A stretch of DNA of 64,000 bases from the NCBI RefSeq assembly GCF_041020765.1, contig NZ_JBEUEJ010000008.1; one strand, 5' to 3'. Source of the DNA: Kineococcus terrestris. Lineage in GTDB: Bacteria; Actinomycetota; Actinomycetes; Actinomycetales; Kineococcaceae. How positions within the stretch are numbered: the stretch's first letter is position 1; the number at the start of each line of letters is the position of its first letter. Under the pieces are notes generated by a model, which did no database searches, was not told the DNA's origin, and saw only the letters and a list, made by a program, of their open reading frames with translations. Position numbers and translations under genes: made by a program. Below, in pieces: positions 16,509 to 24,223 of this stretch.

Positions 16509-18079
16509 GCCGCCTGTCGCGGACCCTGGACTGGCTGCCGGGACGCACCCGGCACGTCGAGGGCCCCAGCGAGCACGTGGTCGTCGTCGGCGCGGGCCTG
16601 GCGGGCCTGTCGGCGGCGATGCGCCTGGCGGGCGCGGGCCGGCGGGTGACCGTCCTGGAGCGCGAGGACGTGCCGGGCGGGCGGGCCGGGCTGGTGGTGC
16701 GCCCGGGCACGGGCACCGACGGCAGCGCCGGGGAGTACCGCTTCGACACCGGCCCGACGGTCCTGACGATGCCGGACCTCATCGCCGACTGCTTCGACGC
16801 CCTGGGCGAGGACATGGGCGACTGGCTGGACCTGCACCCGGTGGAACCGCTGTACCGGGGGCGCTTCGCCGACGGCAGCTCGCTGACGGTGTCGGCGGAC
16901 GTGGACCGCACGGCCGACGCGATCGCGGAGCTGGCCGGCGGCGCGGAGGCCGACGGGTACCGCCGCTTCGTCGAGCACGTGGGGCGGCTGTACCGCTACG
17001 AGATCCGCGACTTCATCGACTCCAACATCGACACGCCGCTGGACCTGCTGCGCCCCAACCTGGTGCGGCTGGTGGCGGCGGGCGGGTTCGGCAAGATGGC
17101 CCCGCACGTGGCCAAGTACCTCAAGGACGAGCGCGTGCAGCGGATGTTCTCCTTCCAGGCGCTGTACGCGGGCCTGGCCCCGCAGGACGCGCTGGCGCTG
17201 TACGCGGTGATCGCCTACATGGACTCGGTGGCGGGGGTGTTCTTCCCGCGCGGCGGCATGCACGCGCTGCCCACGGCGATGGCGGCGGCCGCGGAGAAGC
17301 ACGGGGTGGAGTTCTCCTACGGCACCGAGGTGACCGCGGTGGAGCACCGCGGCGGGCGGGCCCGCGCGGTCCTGACGGCCGACGGCCGGCGGATCGAGGC
17401 CGACGTGGTGGTGCTGAACCCGGACCTGCCGGTCGCCCACCGGGACCTGCTGGGCCGCGACCCGTGGCGGGTGCGCCACCTGACGTACTCGCCCTCGTGC
17501 TACCTGCTGCTGGCGGGGTCCTCGGCGGACTACCCGGACCCGGTGCACCACAGCATCCACTTCGGCGAGCAGTGGGAGCAGGTGTTCCGCGAGCTGCTCG
17601 ACGGGCGCCTCATGAGCGACCCGTCGGTGCTGGTCTCGCGCCCGACGGTCTCGGACCCGGGGCTGGCCCCGGCGGGCAAGCACGTCTACTACGTGCTGTT
17701 CCCCACGCCGTCGCTGTCGGCGGGCCGGGCGCGCCTGGACTGGGACCGCATCGCCCCGCGCTACCGCGAGCACGTCATGCGGGTCATGGAGGAGCGCGGC
17801 TACCCGGGGTTCGAGCAGGCCGTGGAGGTCGAGGACGTCACGACGCCGGCGGACTGGGAGCGGCGCGGGATGGCCGACGGCGCGCCGTTCGCCAGCTCGC
17901 ACGCCTTCCGGCAGACGGGCCCGTTCCGCCCGGGGAACCTGTGGGGCGAGAACGTCGTGTTCACCGGCTCGGGCACGCAGCCGGGCGTGGGCGTGCCGAT
18001 GGTGCTGGTGTCGGGGCGGCTGGCCGCCGAGCGCGTCACCGGCCGCGACCGCACCTACCGCTCGCGCGCCTGGCGCTGA
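16505..18079 (+). CDS. crtI: Phytoene desaturase (lycopene-forming)
   Basis: 524-residue CrtI-type FAD desaturase that converts phytoene to lycopene. The dinucleotide motif VVVVGAGLAGLSAAMRLAGAG is near residue 22, FDTGPTVLTMPDL near residue 80, and the C-terminal GSGTQPGVGVPMVLVSGRLAAERV closes the FAD site. It is expected to be membrane-associated. The GTG overlaps the crtE stop by four bases, so the two are coupled. It ends 14 bases before the convergent prpC stop, with no obvious hairpin between them. Confidence 0.92.
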   Translation: MSRLSRTLDWLPGRTRHVEGPSEHVVVVGAGLAGLSAAMRLAGAGRRVTVLEREDVPGGRAGLVVRPGTGTDGSAGEYRFDTGPTVLTMPDLIADCFDALGEDMGDWLDLHPVEPLYRGRFADGSSLTVSADVDRTADAIAELAGGAEADGYRRFVEHVGRLYRYEIRDFIDSNIDTPLDLLRPNLVRLVAAGGFGKMAPHVAKYLKDERVQRMFSFQALYAGLAPQDALALYAVIAYMDSVAGVFFPRGGMHALPTAMAAAAEKHGVEFSYGTEVTAVEHRGGRARAVLTADGRRIEADVVVLNPDLPVAHRDLLGRDPWRVRHLTYSPSCYLLLAGSSADYPDPVHHSIHFGEQWEQVFRELLDGRLMSDPSVLVSRPTVSDPGLAPAGKHVYYVLFPTPSLSAGRARLDWDRIAPRYREHVMRVMEERGYPGFEQAVEVEDVTTPADWERRGMADGAPFASSHAFRQTGPFRPGNLWGENVVFTGSGTQPGVGVPMVLVSGRLAAERVTGRDRTYRSRAWR

Positions 18080-18092
18080 GGGCCCCGGGTCC

Positions 18093-19247
18093 TCAGCCCG
18101 GCAGGTGCCGCTCGGGCGGGCCGGAGTACGCCGACAGCGGGCGCACGAGGGCGTTGTCGGCGCGCTGCTCGACCACGTGCGCGGTCCAGCCGGGCAGGCG
18201 GGCGGCGGCGAACACGGGCGTGAACAGGGGCGTGTCCAGACCGGTGAGCGCGTAGGCGGGTCCGGCGGGGAAGTCCAGGTTGGGCTTGAGGCCCTTGCGC
18301 CGGGCCACGCCCTCCTCCAGCGCCGCGTACAGCGCCAGCACGTCGGTGCGCCCGAGCGAACGGGCCAGCCGCTCCAGCGCGGCGCGCATCGTCGGCACCC
18401 GCGAGTCGCCGTCGCGGTAGACGCGGTGGCCGAAGCCCATCACCTTGCGGTGCGCGGCGAACGCCTCCTCCAGCCACGCCTCGGCGCGCTGCGCGGCGCC
18501 CTCCCCCGGCCCGATCTCCTCGAACAGCTGCCAGACGGCCTCGTTGGCCCCGCCGTGCAGCGGTCCCCCGAGCGCCCCGACGGCCGCGGTGACGGCCGAG
18601 TGCAGGTCCGCCAGCGTCGAGGTGACCACGCGCGCGGTGAACGTGGAGGCGTTGAAGGAGTGCTCGGCGTACAGCACGAGGGAGACGCGGAACGCGTCGA
18701 CGGCCTCGGGTCCGGGCACGGCGCCCAGCGCGGCGCACAGGAAGTTCTCGGTGTACCCCAGGTCCTCGCGCGGTGGCACCGGCTCCAGCCCGTGCCGGCG
18801 CCGCTGCAGGTGCGCGACGACCCCGGGCAGCGCCGCGAACAGGCGCTCGGCCTTGGCGAGCTCGGCCTGCGGTGAGCTGTCGGCGGCCTGCGGGTCGTGC
18901 AGGCCCAGGACGCTGACGGCGGTGCGCACGAGGTCCATCGGGTGCGCGGCGGCCGGGGCGGCGTCCAGGACGTCGGTGACCTGGCGGGGCAGGACGCGCG
19001 CGGCCCGCTCGCGCCCGAGGAACGCCTCCAGCTGCGCGGCGTCCGGCAGCTCCCCGTGCCACAGCAGGAACGCCACCTCCTCCGGCGAGCAGCGGGCGGC
19101 CAGCTCCTGCACCGGGTACCCCCGGTACAGCAGCGAGTTCGTCGCCGGGTCGACCCGCGAGATCGCCGTGGTGTCGGCCACCACCCCCGCCAGGCCCTTG
19201 CGGACCTCGTCCTGTCCCGCGCTGCTCGTCCTGCCGGTGGTGCTCAC
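18093..19247 (-). CDS. prpC: 2-methylcitrate synthase
   Basis: 384-residue citrate-synthase-fold enzyme condensing propionyl-CoA with oxaloacetate. Catalytic landmarks are the His in GGPLHGGANEAVWQLF, the His in MGFGHRVYR and the Asp in NLDFPAGPAY. Membership of the prp operon, rather than sequence alone, argues for methylcitrate over citrate synthase. The GTG at 19247 has AAGGAG six bases upstream. It is the last gene of gntR-prpD-prpB-prpC, about 60 bp after prpB. Confidence 0.9.
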   Translation of the reverse strand: MSTTGRTSSAGQDEVRKGLAGVVADTTAISRVDPATNSLLYRGYPVQELAARCSPEEVAFLLWHGELPDAAQLEAFLGRERAARVLPRQVTDVLDAAPAAAHPMDLVRTAVSVLGLHDPQAADSSPQAELAKAERLFAALPGVVAHLQRRRHGLEPVPPREDLGYTENFLCAALGAVPGPEAVDAFRVSLVLYAEHSFNASTFTARVVTSTLADLHSAVTAAVGALGGPLHGGANEAVWQLFEEIGPGEGAAQRAEAWLEEAFAAHRKVMGFGHRVYRDGDSRVPTMRAALERLARSLGRTDVLALYAALEEGVARRKGLKPNLDFPAGPAYALTGLDTPLFTPVFAAARLPGWTAHVVEQRADNALVRPLSAYSGPPERHLPG

Positions 19248-19270
19248 GTGTCGCTCCTTCGCGTCGTCGC

Positions 19271-19297
19271 GTGCGGTGCGTGCGGTGCGTGCGGTGC
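19271..19297. repeat. Three-copy 9-bp tandem repeat between prpB and prpC
   Basis: Three exact copies of GTGCGGTGC in the short prpB-prpC gap. Confidence 0.85.
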
Positions 19298-19308
19298 GTA
19301 CGGGCCCG

Positions 19309-20229
19309 TCAGCCCGGCCGGTGGGTGCGGTTGCCCTCGAGGGTGACGTCGTAGACGGCCGTGTCGAAGACGCCGTAGGAGGCGTAGTCGAGCAGGTCGT
19401 ACAGCTCGGCGCGGGTCTGCATGCGCTCGACCTCCCCGGCCAGGGTCCCCTCGCGCGCCAGGGCGTCCAGGGCGCGGTCGGCGGCGCCCATCGCCAGCCG
19501 CAGCAGCGAGACCGGGTGGATGACCACGCGCACGCCGGCGTCGCGCAGCTGCTCGTGGGTGAACAGGTCGCTGCGGCCGAACTCGGTCATGTTCGCCAGC
19601 ACCGGCACCTCGACGGCGCTCGCGAGCGCCTCGAACTCGCCCAGGTCGGCCAGCGCCTCGGGGAAGACGACGTCGGCGCCGGCGTCGACGAGGGCCCGGG
19701 CCCGCTCGAGCGTGGCGTCCAAGCCCTCCAGCGCGCGCACGTCGGTGCGGGCGACGACGACGAGGCCGTCGTCGCGGCGGGCGCCGACGGCGGCGGTGAC
19801 GCGGCGCACCGCGGTGGGCAGGTCGACGACCTGCTTGCCCTCCAGGTGCCCGCAGCGCTTGGGGTTGACCTGGTCCTCCACGTGCAGGGCCGCGACCCCG
19901 GCGTCCTCGAGCACCTGCACGGTGCGGGCCAGGTTGAGCGGCTCGCCGAAGCCGGTGTCGGCGTCGACGAGGACGGGCAGGTCGGTGGTGCGGGCGACCT
20001 GCGCGGCGCGCTCGGCGACCTCCGACAGGGTCGTCAGGCCGACGTCGGGCAGGCCGAGCTCGGCGGACATCACGGCCCCGGACAGGTAGACGCCCTCGAA
20101 CCCCTTGCGCTGCACCAGCCGCGCCGACAGGGGGTTGACGGCGCCGGGGAAGCGCAGCAGGTCGTCCCCGGCCAGCGCGGCGCGCAGGGCGGCGCGCTTG
20201 GCGGCGGGGGTGGTGGTGGCGTGCAGCAT
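19309..20229 (-). CDS. prpB: Methylisocitrate lyase
   Basis: 306-residue lyase that splits 2-methylisocitrate into pyruvate and succinate. It carries the PEP mutase/isocitrate lyase signature: DADTGFGEP near residue 87, the catalytic cysteine in PKRCGHLEGK, and ARTDVRALEG. The ATG at 20229 overlaps the prpD stop by one base (TGATG), so translation is coupled. Confidence 0.93.
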   Translation of the reverse strand: MLHATTTPAAKRAALRAALAGDDLLRFPGAVNPLSARLVQRKGFEGVYLSGAVMSAELGLPDVGLTTLSEVAERAAQVARTTDLPVLVDADTGFGEPLNLARTVQVLEDAGVAALHVEDQVNPKRCGHLEGKQVVDLPTAVRRVTAAVGARRDDGLVVVARTDVRALEGLDATLERARALVDAGADVVFPEALADLGEFEALASAVEVPVLANMTEFGRSDLFTHEQLRDAGVRVVIHPVSLLRLAMGAADRALDALAREGTLAGEVERMQTRAELYDLLDYASYGVFDTAVYDVTLEGNRTHRPG

Positions 20230-21746
20230 CAGAACAGCCCTCCGGGCAGCGGGACGGAGGCCAGCAGCTCGTCGGGGGCGACGACGCCGAGGGCGCGCAC
20301 GCCGGCGGCGTCGAGCTCGGGCAGGTGCTGGGCCAGGTCGGCGAAGCGCTCGACCTCGGCGTCGGGCAGGACGCCGGCGGCCAGGACGCGCAGCTTGTCC
20401 AGGTACTGCGGGCGGGCGAAGGGGCGCGCGCCGCGCGGGTGGGCGTCGGCGACGGCGATCTCGTCGGCGACGGTGCTGCCGTCGGCCAGGACGGCCTCCA
20501 GGCGGGCGCCGAACGCGCGGCGGTCCGGGTCGGGGTCGTGGTACCGCTCGGTCCAGACGGGGTCCTCGACGGTGGTGATCTTCCGCCAGAGGGCGACGGT
20601 GTCGGGGCGGGCGGCGCGCTCGGGGGCGTAGGAGTCCTCGTGGTGCCAGCGGCCGTCCTGCAGGGCGACCGCGACGACGTACGGCACGGAGTGGTCGAGG
20701 GTCTCGCGGCTGGCCGACGGGTCGTACTTCTGCGGGTCGCCGGAACCGGAGCCGATGACGGTGTGGGTGTGGTGGCTGGTGCGCAGCACGATCGAGCGCA
20801 CCTGCTCGGGGTCGGCCAGCTCGGGGTGCTCGCGGTGCAGGCGGCGGGCGAGGTCGATGAGCGCCTGCGCCTGGTACTCCGCGGAGTGCTCCTTGGTGTA
20901 CGTGTCGAGGATCGCCCGCTTGGGCTCCCCCGGTTCCGGCAGCGGCACCTCGTAGACGGCCTCGGGGCCGTCGAGCAGCCAGGCGACGACCCCGTCCTCG
21001 CCCTCCCAGACCGGGGCTGGCGACGTCTGCCCCCTCATCGCGCGGTCGACGGCCTCCACCGCGACCTTGCCGGCGAAGGCGGGCGCGTACGCCTTCCACG
21101 TGGAGATGGCTCCCTTGCGGGACTGGCGGGTGGCGGTGGTGGTGTGCAGCGCCTGCCCGATCGCCTGGTAGGTCGTCGCCACGTCGAGGCCCAGCATGGT
21201 GCCCAGGCCCGCGGCGACGGCCGGGCCGAGGTGCGCGACGTGGTCGATCTTGTGCCGGTGCAGGCAGATCGCGCGCACGAGGTCGACCTGCACCTCGTAG
21301 GCGGTGACGATCCCGCGCAGCAGGGCGGCGCCGTCCAGGCCGAGGTGCTGGGCGACGGCCACCAGCGGCGGGATCGTGTCGCCGGGGTGGGAGTAGTCGG
21401 CGGCCAGGAAGGTGTCGTGGAAGTCCAGCTCGCGCACGGCGACGCCGCCCGCCCAGGCCGCCCACTCCGGGGAGGCGACCTCGCGGGTGCCGGCGACCAG
21501 CGCGCCGGCGCCGCCGCGCGAGGGCGGGTGCGCCAGCGCCTGCGCGCGGGCGGCGACGACGGGCGCGCGCAGCAGGGAGGCGGCCGTGACGGCGGCGTCG
21601 TCGATGACCCGGTTGACGACCATCTCGGCCACGTCGTCGTCGACGGGCACGGGGTCGGCGGCCACGACGGCCAGCCGGTGCGCGAGCTCGGCCTCGCGGG
21701 GCAGGCCGGCGTCGCTGCGGTGCACGCGGACGGTGCATGTCCTCAC
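20229..21746 (-). CDS. prpD: 2-methylcitrate dehydratase
   Basis: 505-residue MmgE/PrpD family protein that dehydrates 2-methylcitrate. Recognisable blocks are VHRSDAGLPREAELAHRLA at the N-terminus, SHPGDTIPPLVAVAQHLG, HKIDHVAHLGPAVAAGLGTMLGL, SRKGAISTWKAYAPAFAGKVAVEA and LRTSHHTHTVIGSGSGDPQKYDPSASRETLDHS. The GTG at 21746 overlaps the gntR stop (GTGA). It completes a methylcitrate cycle with prpB and prpC; no separate acnB-like or prpF gene is present in the window. Confidence 0.92.
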   Translation of the reverse strand: MRTCTVRVHRSDAGLPREAELAHRLAVVAADPVPVDDDVAEMVVNRVIDDAAVTAASLLRAPVVAARAQALAHPPSRGGAGALVAGTREVASPEWAAWAGGVAVRELDFHDTFLAADYSHPGDTIPPLVAVAQHLGLDGAALLRGIVTAYEVQVDLVRAICLHRHKIDHVAHLGPAVAAGLGTMLGLDVATTYQAIGQALHTTTATRQSRKGAISTWKAYAPAFAGKVAVEAVDRAMRGQTSPAPVWEGEDGVVAWLLDGPEAVYEVPLPEPGEPKRAILDTYTKEHSAEYQAQALIDLARRLHREHPELADPEQVRSIVLRTSHHTHTVIGSGSGDPQKYDPSASRETLDHSVPYVVAVALQDGRWHHEDSYAPERAARPDTVALWRKITTVEDPVWTERYHDPDPDRRAFGARLEAVLADGSTVADEIAVADAHPRGARPFARPQYLDKLRVLAAGVLPDAEVERFADLAQHLPELDAAGVRALGVVAPDELLASVPLPGGLF

Positions 21747-22477
21747 GCGGGGACCTCCTGGGGTCGGCCGAGGGGCTCGGGGGGCGGGGCGGGCTCGACG
21801 GGCGGGGCGTGCGGGGCGGGCGGGGCGCCCGCCTCCTGCCGCGCGACGGCCTCGACGAAGCGGGCGCGGCTGCGGTGCAGGTGCACGCCGACGGCGTGCA
21901 CGGCCAGGACGGCGTCGCCGGCGGCGACGGCCTCGGCGACCAGCTGGTGCTCGGCGGCGGCCCGGCGCAGCCGCGCGGGGTCGTGCCGGGCCAGGCGGCG
22001 CACGCGCGCCAGGTGGGTGCGCACCGCGGTCAGGGCCTGGACCAGGTGCGGGTTGTCGACGGCCTCGTCGAGGGCGGCGTCGAACTCCTCGGTCAGGGCG
22101 TAGTAGCGGTCGAGGGCGTCCTCACCCGGCTCCTCCAGCAGCCGCGGCGCGCGGGCGAACTCCTCCGCCAGGCGGGTGAAGACGGCCGGGTCGCGCCGGA
22201 GCGCGGCCAGGCGCACGGCCTGCTCCTCCAGCGCCGAGCGCACCTCGTACAGCTGCTCGACGCTGCGCGCGGACAGGGCGCTGACGACGAGGCCGCGCCC
22301 GGCCAGCGGGCTGGCCAGCCCGTCGCCCAGCAGCCGGGCGAAGGCCTCGCGCACGGGGGTGCGGGAGACGCCGAGGCGCTTGCTCTGCTCGACCTCCGCC
22401 AGGACGTCGCCGGGGGCCAGGACGCCGTCGAGGACGTCGCGGCGCAGGCGCCGGTAGACCCGCTCGCTGGCGCGCAC
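21743..22477 (-). CDS. GntR-family regulator with FCD domain (probable prp regulator)
   Basis: 244-residue regulator. An N-terminal GntR winged helix (ERVYRRLRRDVLDG, VSRTPVREAFARLLGDGL) is followed by an all-helical FCD ligand-binding domain (LYEVRSALEEQAVRLAA, EEFDAALDEAVDNPHLV, EHQLVAEAVAAGDAVLAVHAVGVHL) with metal-binding-type His residues. The C-terminal 35 residues are Pro/Ala-rich. The GTG at 22477 has GAGGAGG five bases upstream, fixing the start. It leads the prp operon and is divergent from crtB; two matching palindromic sites lie in between. Autoregulation and control of prp genes are inferred. Confidence 0.88.
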   Translation of the reverse strand: MRASERVYRRLRRDVLDGVLAPGDVLAEVEQSKRLGVSRTPVREAFARLLGDGLASPLAGRGLVVSALSARSVEQLYEVRSALEEQAVRLAALRRDPAVFTRLAEEFARAPRLLEEPGEDALDRYYALTEEFDAALDEAVDNPHLVQALTAVRTHLARVRRLARHDPARLRRAAAEHQLVAEAVAAGDAVLAVHAVGVHLHRSRARFVEAVARQEAGAPPAPHAPPVEPAPPPEPLGRPQEVPA

Positions 22478-22519
22478 CCCGACCTCCTCGTCGTCCCCGG
22501 CAGCCGTTGCCGACGGCGA

Positions 22520-22531
22520 CTGTATGCACAG
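22520..22531. promoter_or_regulatory. Putative GntR operator 1
   Basis: CTGTATGCACAG: arms CTGT and ACAG around four bases. It shares ATGCACAG with the second site 52 bp away, roughly five helical turns, and is 43 bp upstream of the gntR start. Confidence 0.55.
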
Positions 22532-22569
22532 AGCCCCCGCGAGCGCCAGGGTCGCGGACCGCGGGGCGG

Positions 22570-22583
22570 TTGTGCATGCACAG
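22570..22583. promoter_or_regulatory. Putative GntR operator 2
   Basis: TTGTGCATGCACAG contains the perfect 12-bp palindrome TGTGCATGCACA (22571-22582). It lies 57 bp upstream of the crtB start and resembles T-n-G-T...A-C-n-A operators of FCD-type GntR regulators. Confidence 0.6.
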
Positions 22584-22639
22584 CCGCGCCGGGCGCCCCG
22601 CGGCGCACGAGCGCGCCGCGGCGTGGCAGCATCCCGCCG

Positions 22640-23590
22640 GTGAGCAGCCGCGACCTCGACTCCGCCGCCCGCACCGACCCGGCGCTGGCCGACCCGGAGC
22701 TGCGGGCCGCCTTCGAGGAGTGCCGGCGCCTGCACGCCGAGCACGGCAAGACGTACTACCTGGCCACGCTGCTGCTGCCGCCGGCCAAGCGGCCCTACGT
22801 GTGGGCGCTGTACGGCTTCGCCCGCTACGCCGACGAGTTCGTCGACTCCCTCACCGACCCGGACCCCGACGCGCTCGTGGCCTGGGGCGACGCCTTCCTG
22901 CAGGGGCTCGCCGGCACCGGCCCCACCGACCCGGTGGGCCGGGCGATGGCCGCCACGATGCGCCGCTGGGACATCCCCGTCGAGCACGTGGAGGCGTTCC
23001 TGGCCTCGATGCGCCGCGACATCACCGACACCGGCTACGCCACCTACGAGGACCTGCGCGGGTACATGTACGGGTCGGCGGCCGTCATCGGCCTGCAGAT
23101 GCTGCCCGTGCTGGAGCCCGTCGCCCCCGGCGCCGAGGAGCCCGCCCGCGCGCTCGGCGAGGCGTTCCAGATGTCCAACTTCGTGCGCGACGTCGGCGAG
23201 GACCTCGAGCGCGGGCGCGTCTACCTGCCCGCCGAGGACCTGGAGGCCTTCGGCGTCACCCGCGAGGACCTGCTCGCCGGCCGCCGCGCGCGCTCCACCC
23301 CGCGGGCCGTGCGCGAGCTGCTGGCGTTCGAGGTGGAGCGCACCCGCGCCGTCTACGCGCGCGCCGAGCCGGGCATCGCGATGGTCCACCCGACCAGCCG
23401 CGACTGCCTGCGCACGGCCTTCGAGCTGTACGGGGGCATCCTCGGCGCGGTCGAGCGCGCCGGGTACGACGTGCTGTGGCGGCGCGTGTCGGTGCCGCTG
23501 CCCCGGCGGCTGGCCGTGGCGCTGCCCGCGCTGGGCCGGGCGCAGCTGGCCCGCCGGCGCGAGGCGCGCTGGCGGCAGCTGCCGGCCTGA
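22640..23590 (+). CDS. crtB: Phytoene synthase
   Basis: 316-residue squalene/phytoene synthase that joins two geranylgeranyl diphosphates. The first Asp-rich region is ARYADEFVDS near residue 68, YCYxVAG is replaced by YMYGSAAVIG, and the second Asp-rich motif is QMSNFVRDVGEDLERGRVYLP. KTYYLATLLLPPAKR near residue 35 is also typical. The GTG at 22640 is chosen as the first start before SSRDLDSAARTD; CAGCAT seven bases upstream may be a weak -10. It is separated from crtE/crtI by the prp operon and shares its upstream region with gntR. Confidence 0.92.
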   Translation: MSSRDLDSAARTDPALADPELRAAFEECRRLHAEHGKTYYLATLLLPPAKRPYVWALYGFARYADEFVDSLTDPDPDALVAWGDAFLQGLAGTGPTDPVGRAMAATMRRWDIPVEHVEAFLASMRRDITDTGYATYEDLRGYMYGSAAVIGLQMLPVLEPVAPGAEEPARALGEAFQMSNFVRDVGEDLERGRVYLPAEDLEAFGVTREDLLAGRRARSTPRAVRELLAFEVERTRAVYARAEPGIAMVHPTSRDCLRTAFELYGGILGAVERAGYDVLWRRVSVPLPRRLAVALPALGRAQLARRREARWRQLPA

Positions 23591-23629
23591 CCCGGCGGCG
23601 GGTCCGGCCGGGAGCGGCTCGGCGGGACG

Positions 23630-24022
23630 TCAGAAGGACAGGGCCTGCGCCCGGCGGCGCACCTCGGTCTTGCGGTTGGCCGCCAGGGCGGCCACCGGCG
23701 TGCCGGGCAGGGTGTCGTCGGGCGTGAACAGCCAGCGGACGGCCTCGGCGTCGGAGTAGCCGGAGTCCAGCAGCACCGACAGGGTGCCGCGCAGGTGCTG
23801 CAGCGGGCCCTCCGGCGTGACGAACGCCGCCGGTACCGACACCACGTGCCGCTCGCCGCGGCGGACCGCGACGAGCTCGCGCTCCTGCAGCAGCCGGCGC
23901 ACGGTGCGCAGCTCCACACCCATCCGCTCCGCCACGTCGGGGACGGTCAGCCACTCGTCCACCACGTCGTCCAGGTCGTCGCCCTCGTCGCGGGCGACCT
24001 CCGCCCTCACCGGTCCAGCCAC
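23630..24022 (-). CDS. Rv2175c-like DNA-binding protein
   Basis: 130-residue protein resembling M. tuberculosis Rv2175c, a small winged-helix DNA-binding protein reported as a substrate of the kinase PknL. The helix-turn-helix is at WLTVPDVAERMGVELRTVRRLLQERELVAVRRG, followed by the conserved VPAAF, LRGTLSVLLDSGYSDAEAVRWLFTPDDTLPGTPVAAL tail. The GTG at 24022 is preferred because GAGGGG abuts it; a GTG at 24011 is possible. A PknL-like kinase gene lies 1.5 kb away on the other strand, conserving the pair. Confidence 0.85.
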   Translation of the reverse strand: MAGPVRAEVARDEGDDLDDVVDEWLTVPDVAERMGVELRTVRRLLQERELVAVRRGERHVVSVPAAFVTPEGPLQHLRGTLSVLLDSGYSDAEAVRWLFTPDDTLPGTPVAALAANRKTEVRRRAQALSF

Positions 24023-24141
24023 CCCCTCAGCCTGCCACCCGCGTCCGGCGCGCGCGCACGCGGCGGCCCGCACCGGGTGCGGGCGGCGACGCGCCCGGCG
24101 GTCGCGGCGGGTGCTGACCGGGTCCCGGGGCACCGGTCGGG

Positions 24142-24147
24142 TAGGTT
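24142..24147 (+). promoter_or_regulatory. -10 element (TAGGTT) upstream of the lytic transglycosylase
   Basis: TAGGTT in the divergent gap, about 77 bp upstream of the ATG at 24224. The implied 5' leader is about 70 bases and includes GGAGGA. Confidence 0.45.
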
Positions 24148-24223
24148 CGCGCTCGACCGGCGATCACCGCCGGGGCCCGCCCGATCGCCCGCACCCCCGA
24201 CGACCGCGGAGGACACCCGCCCC

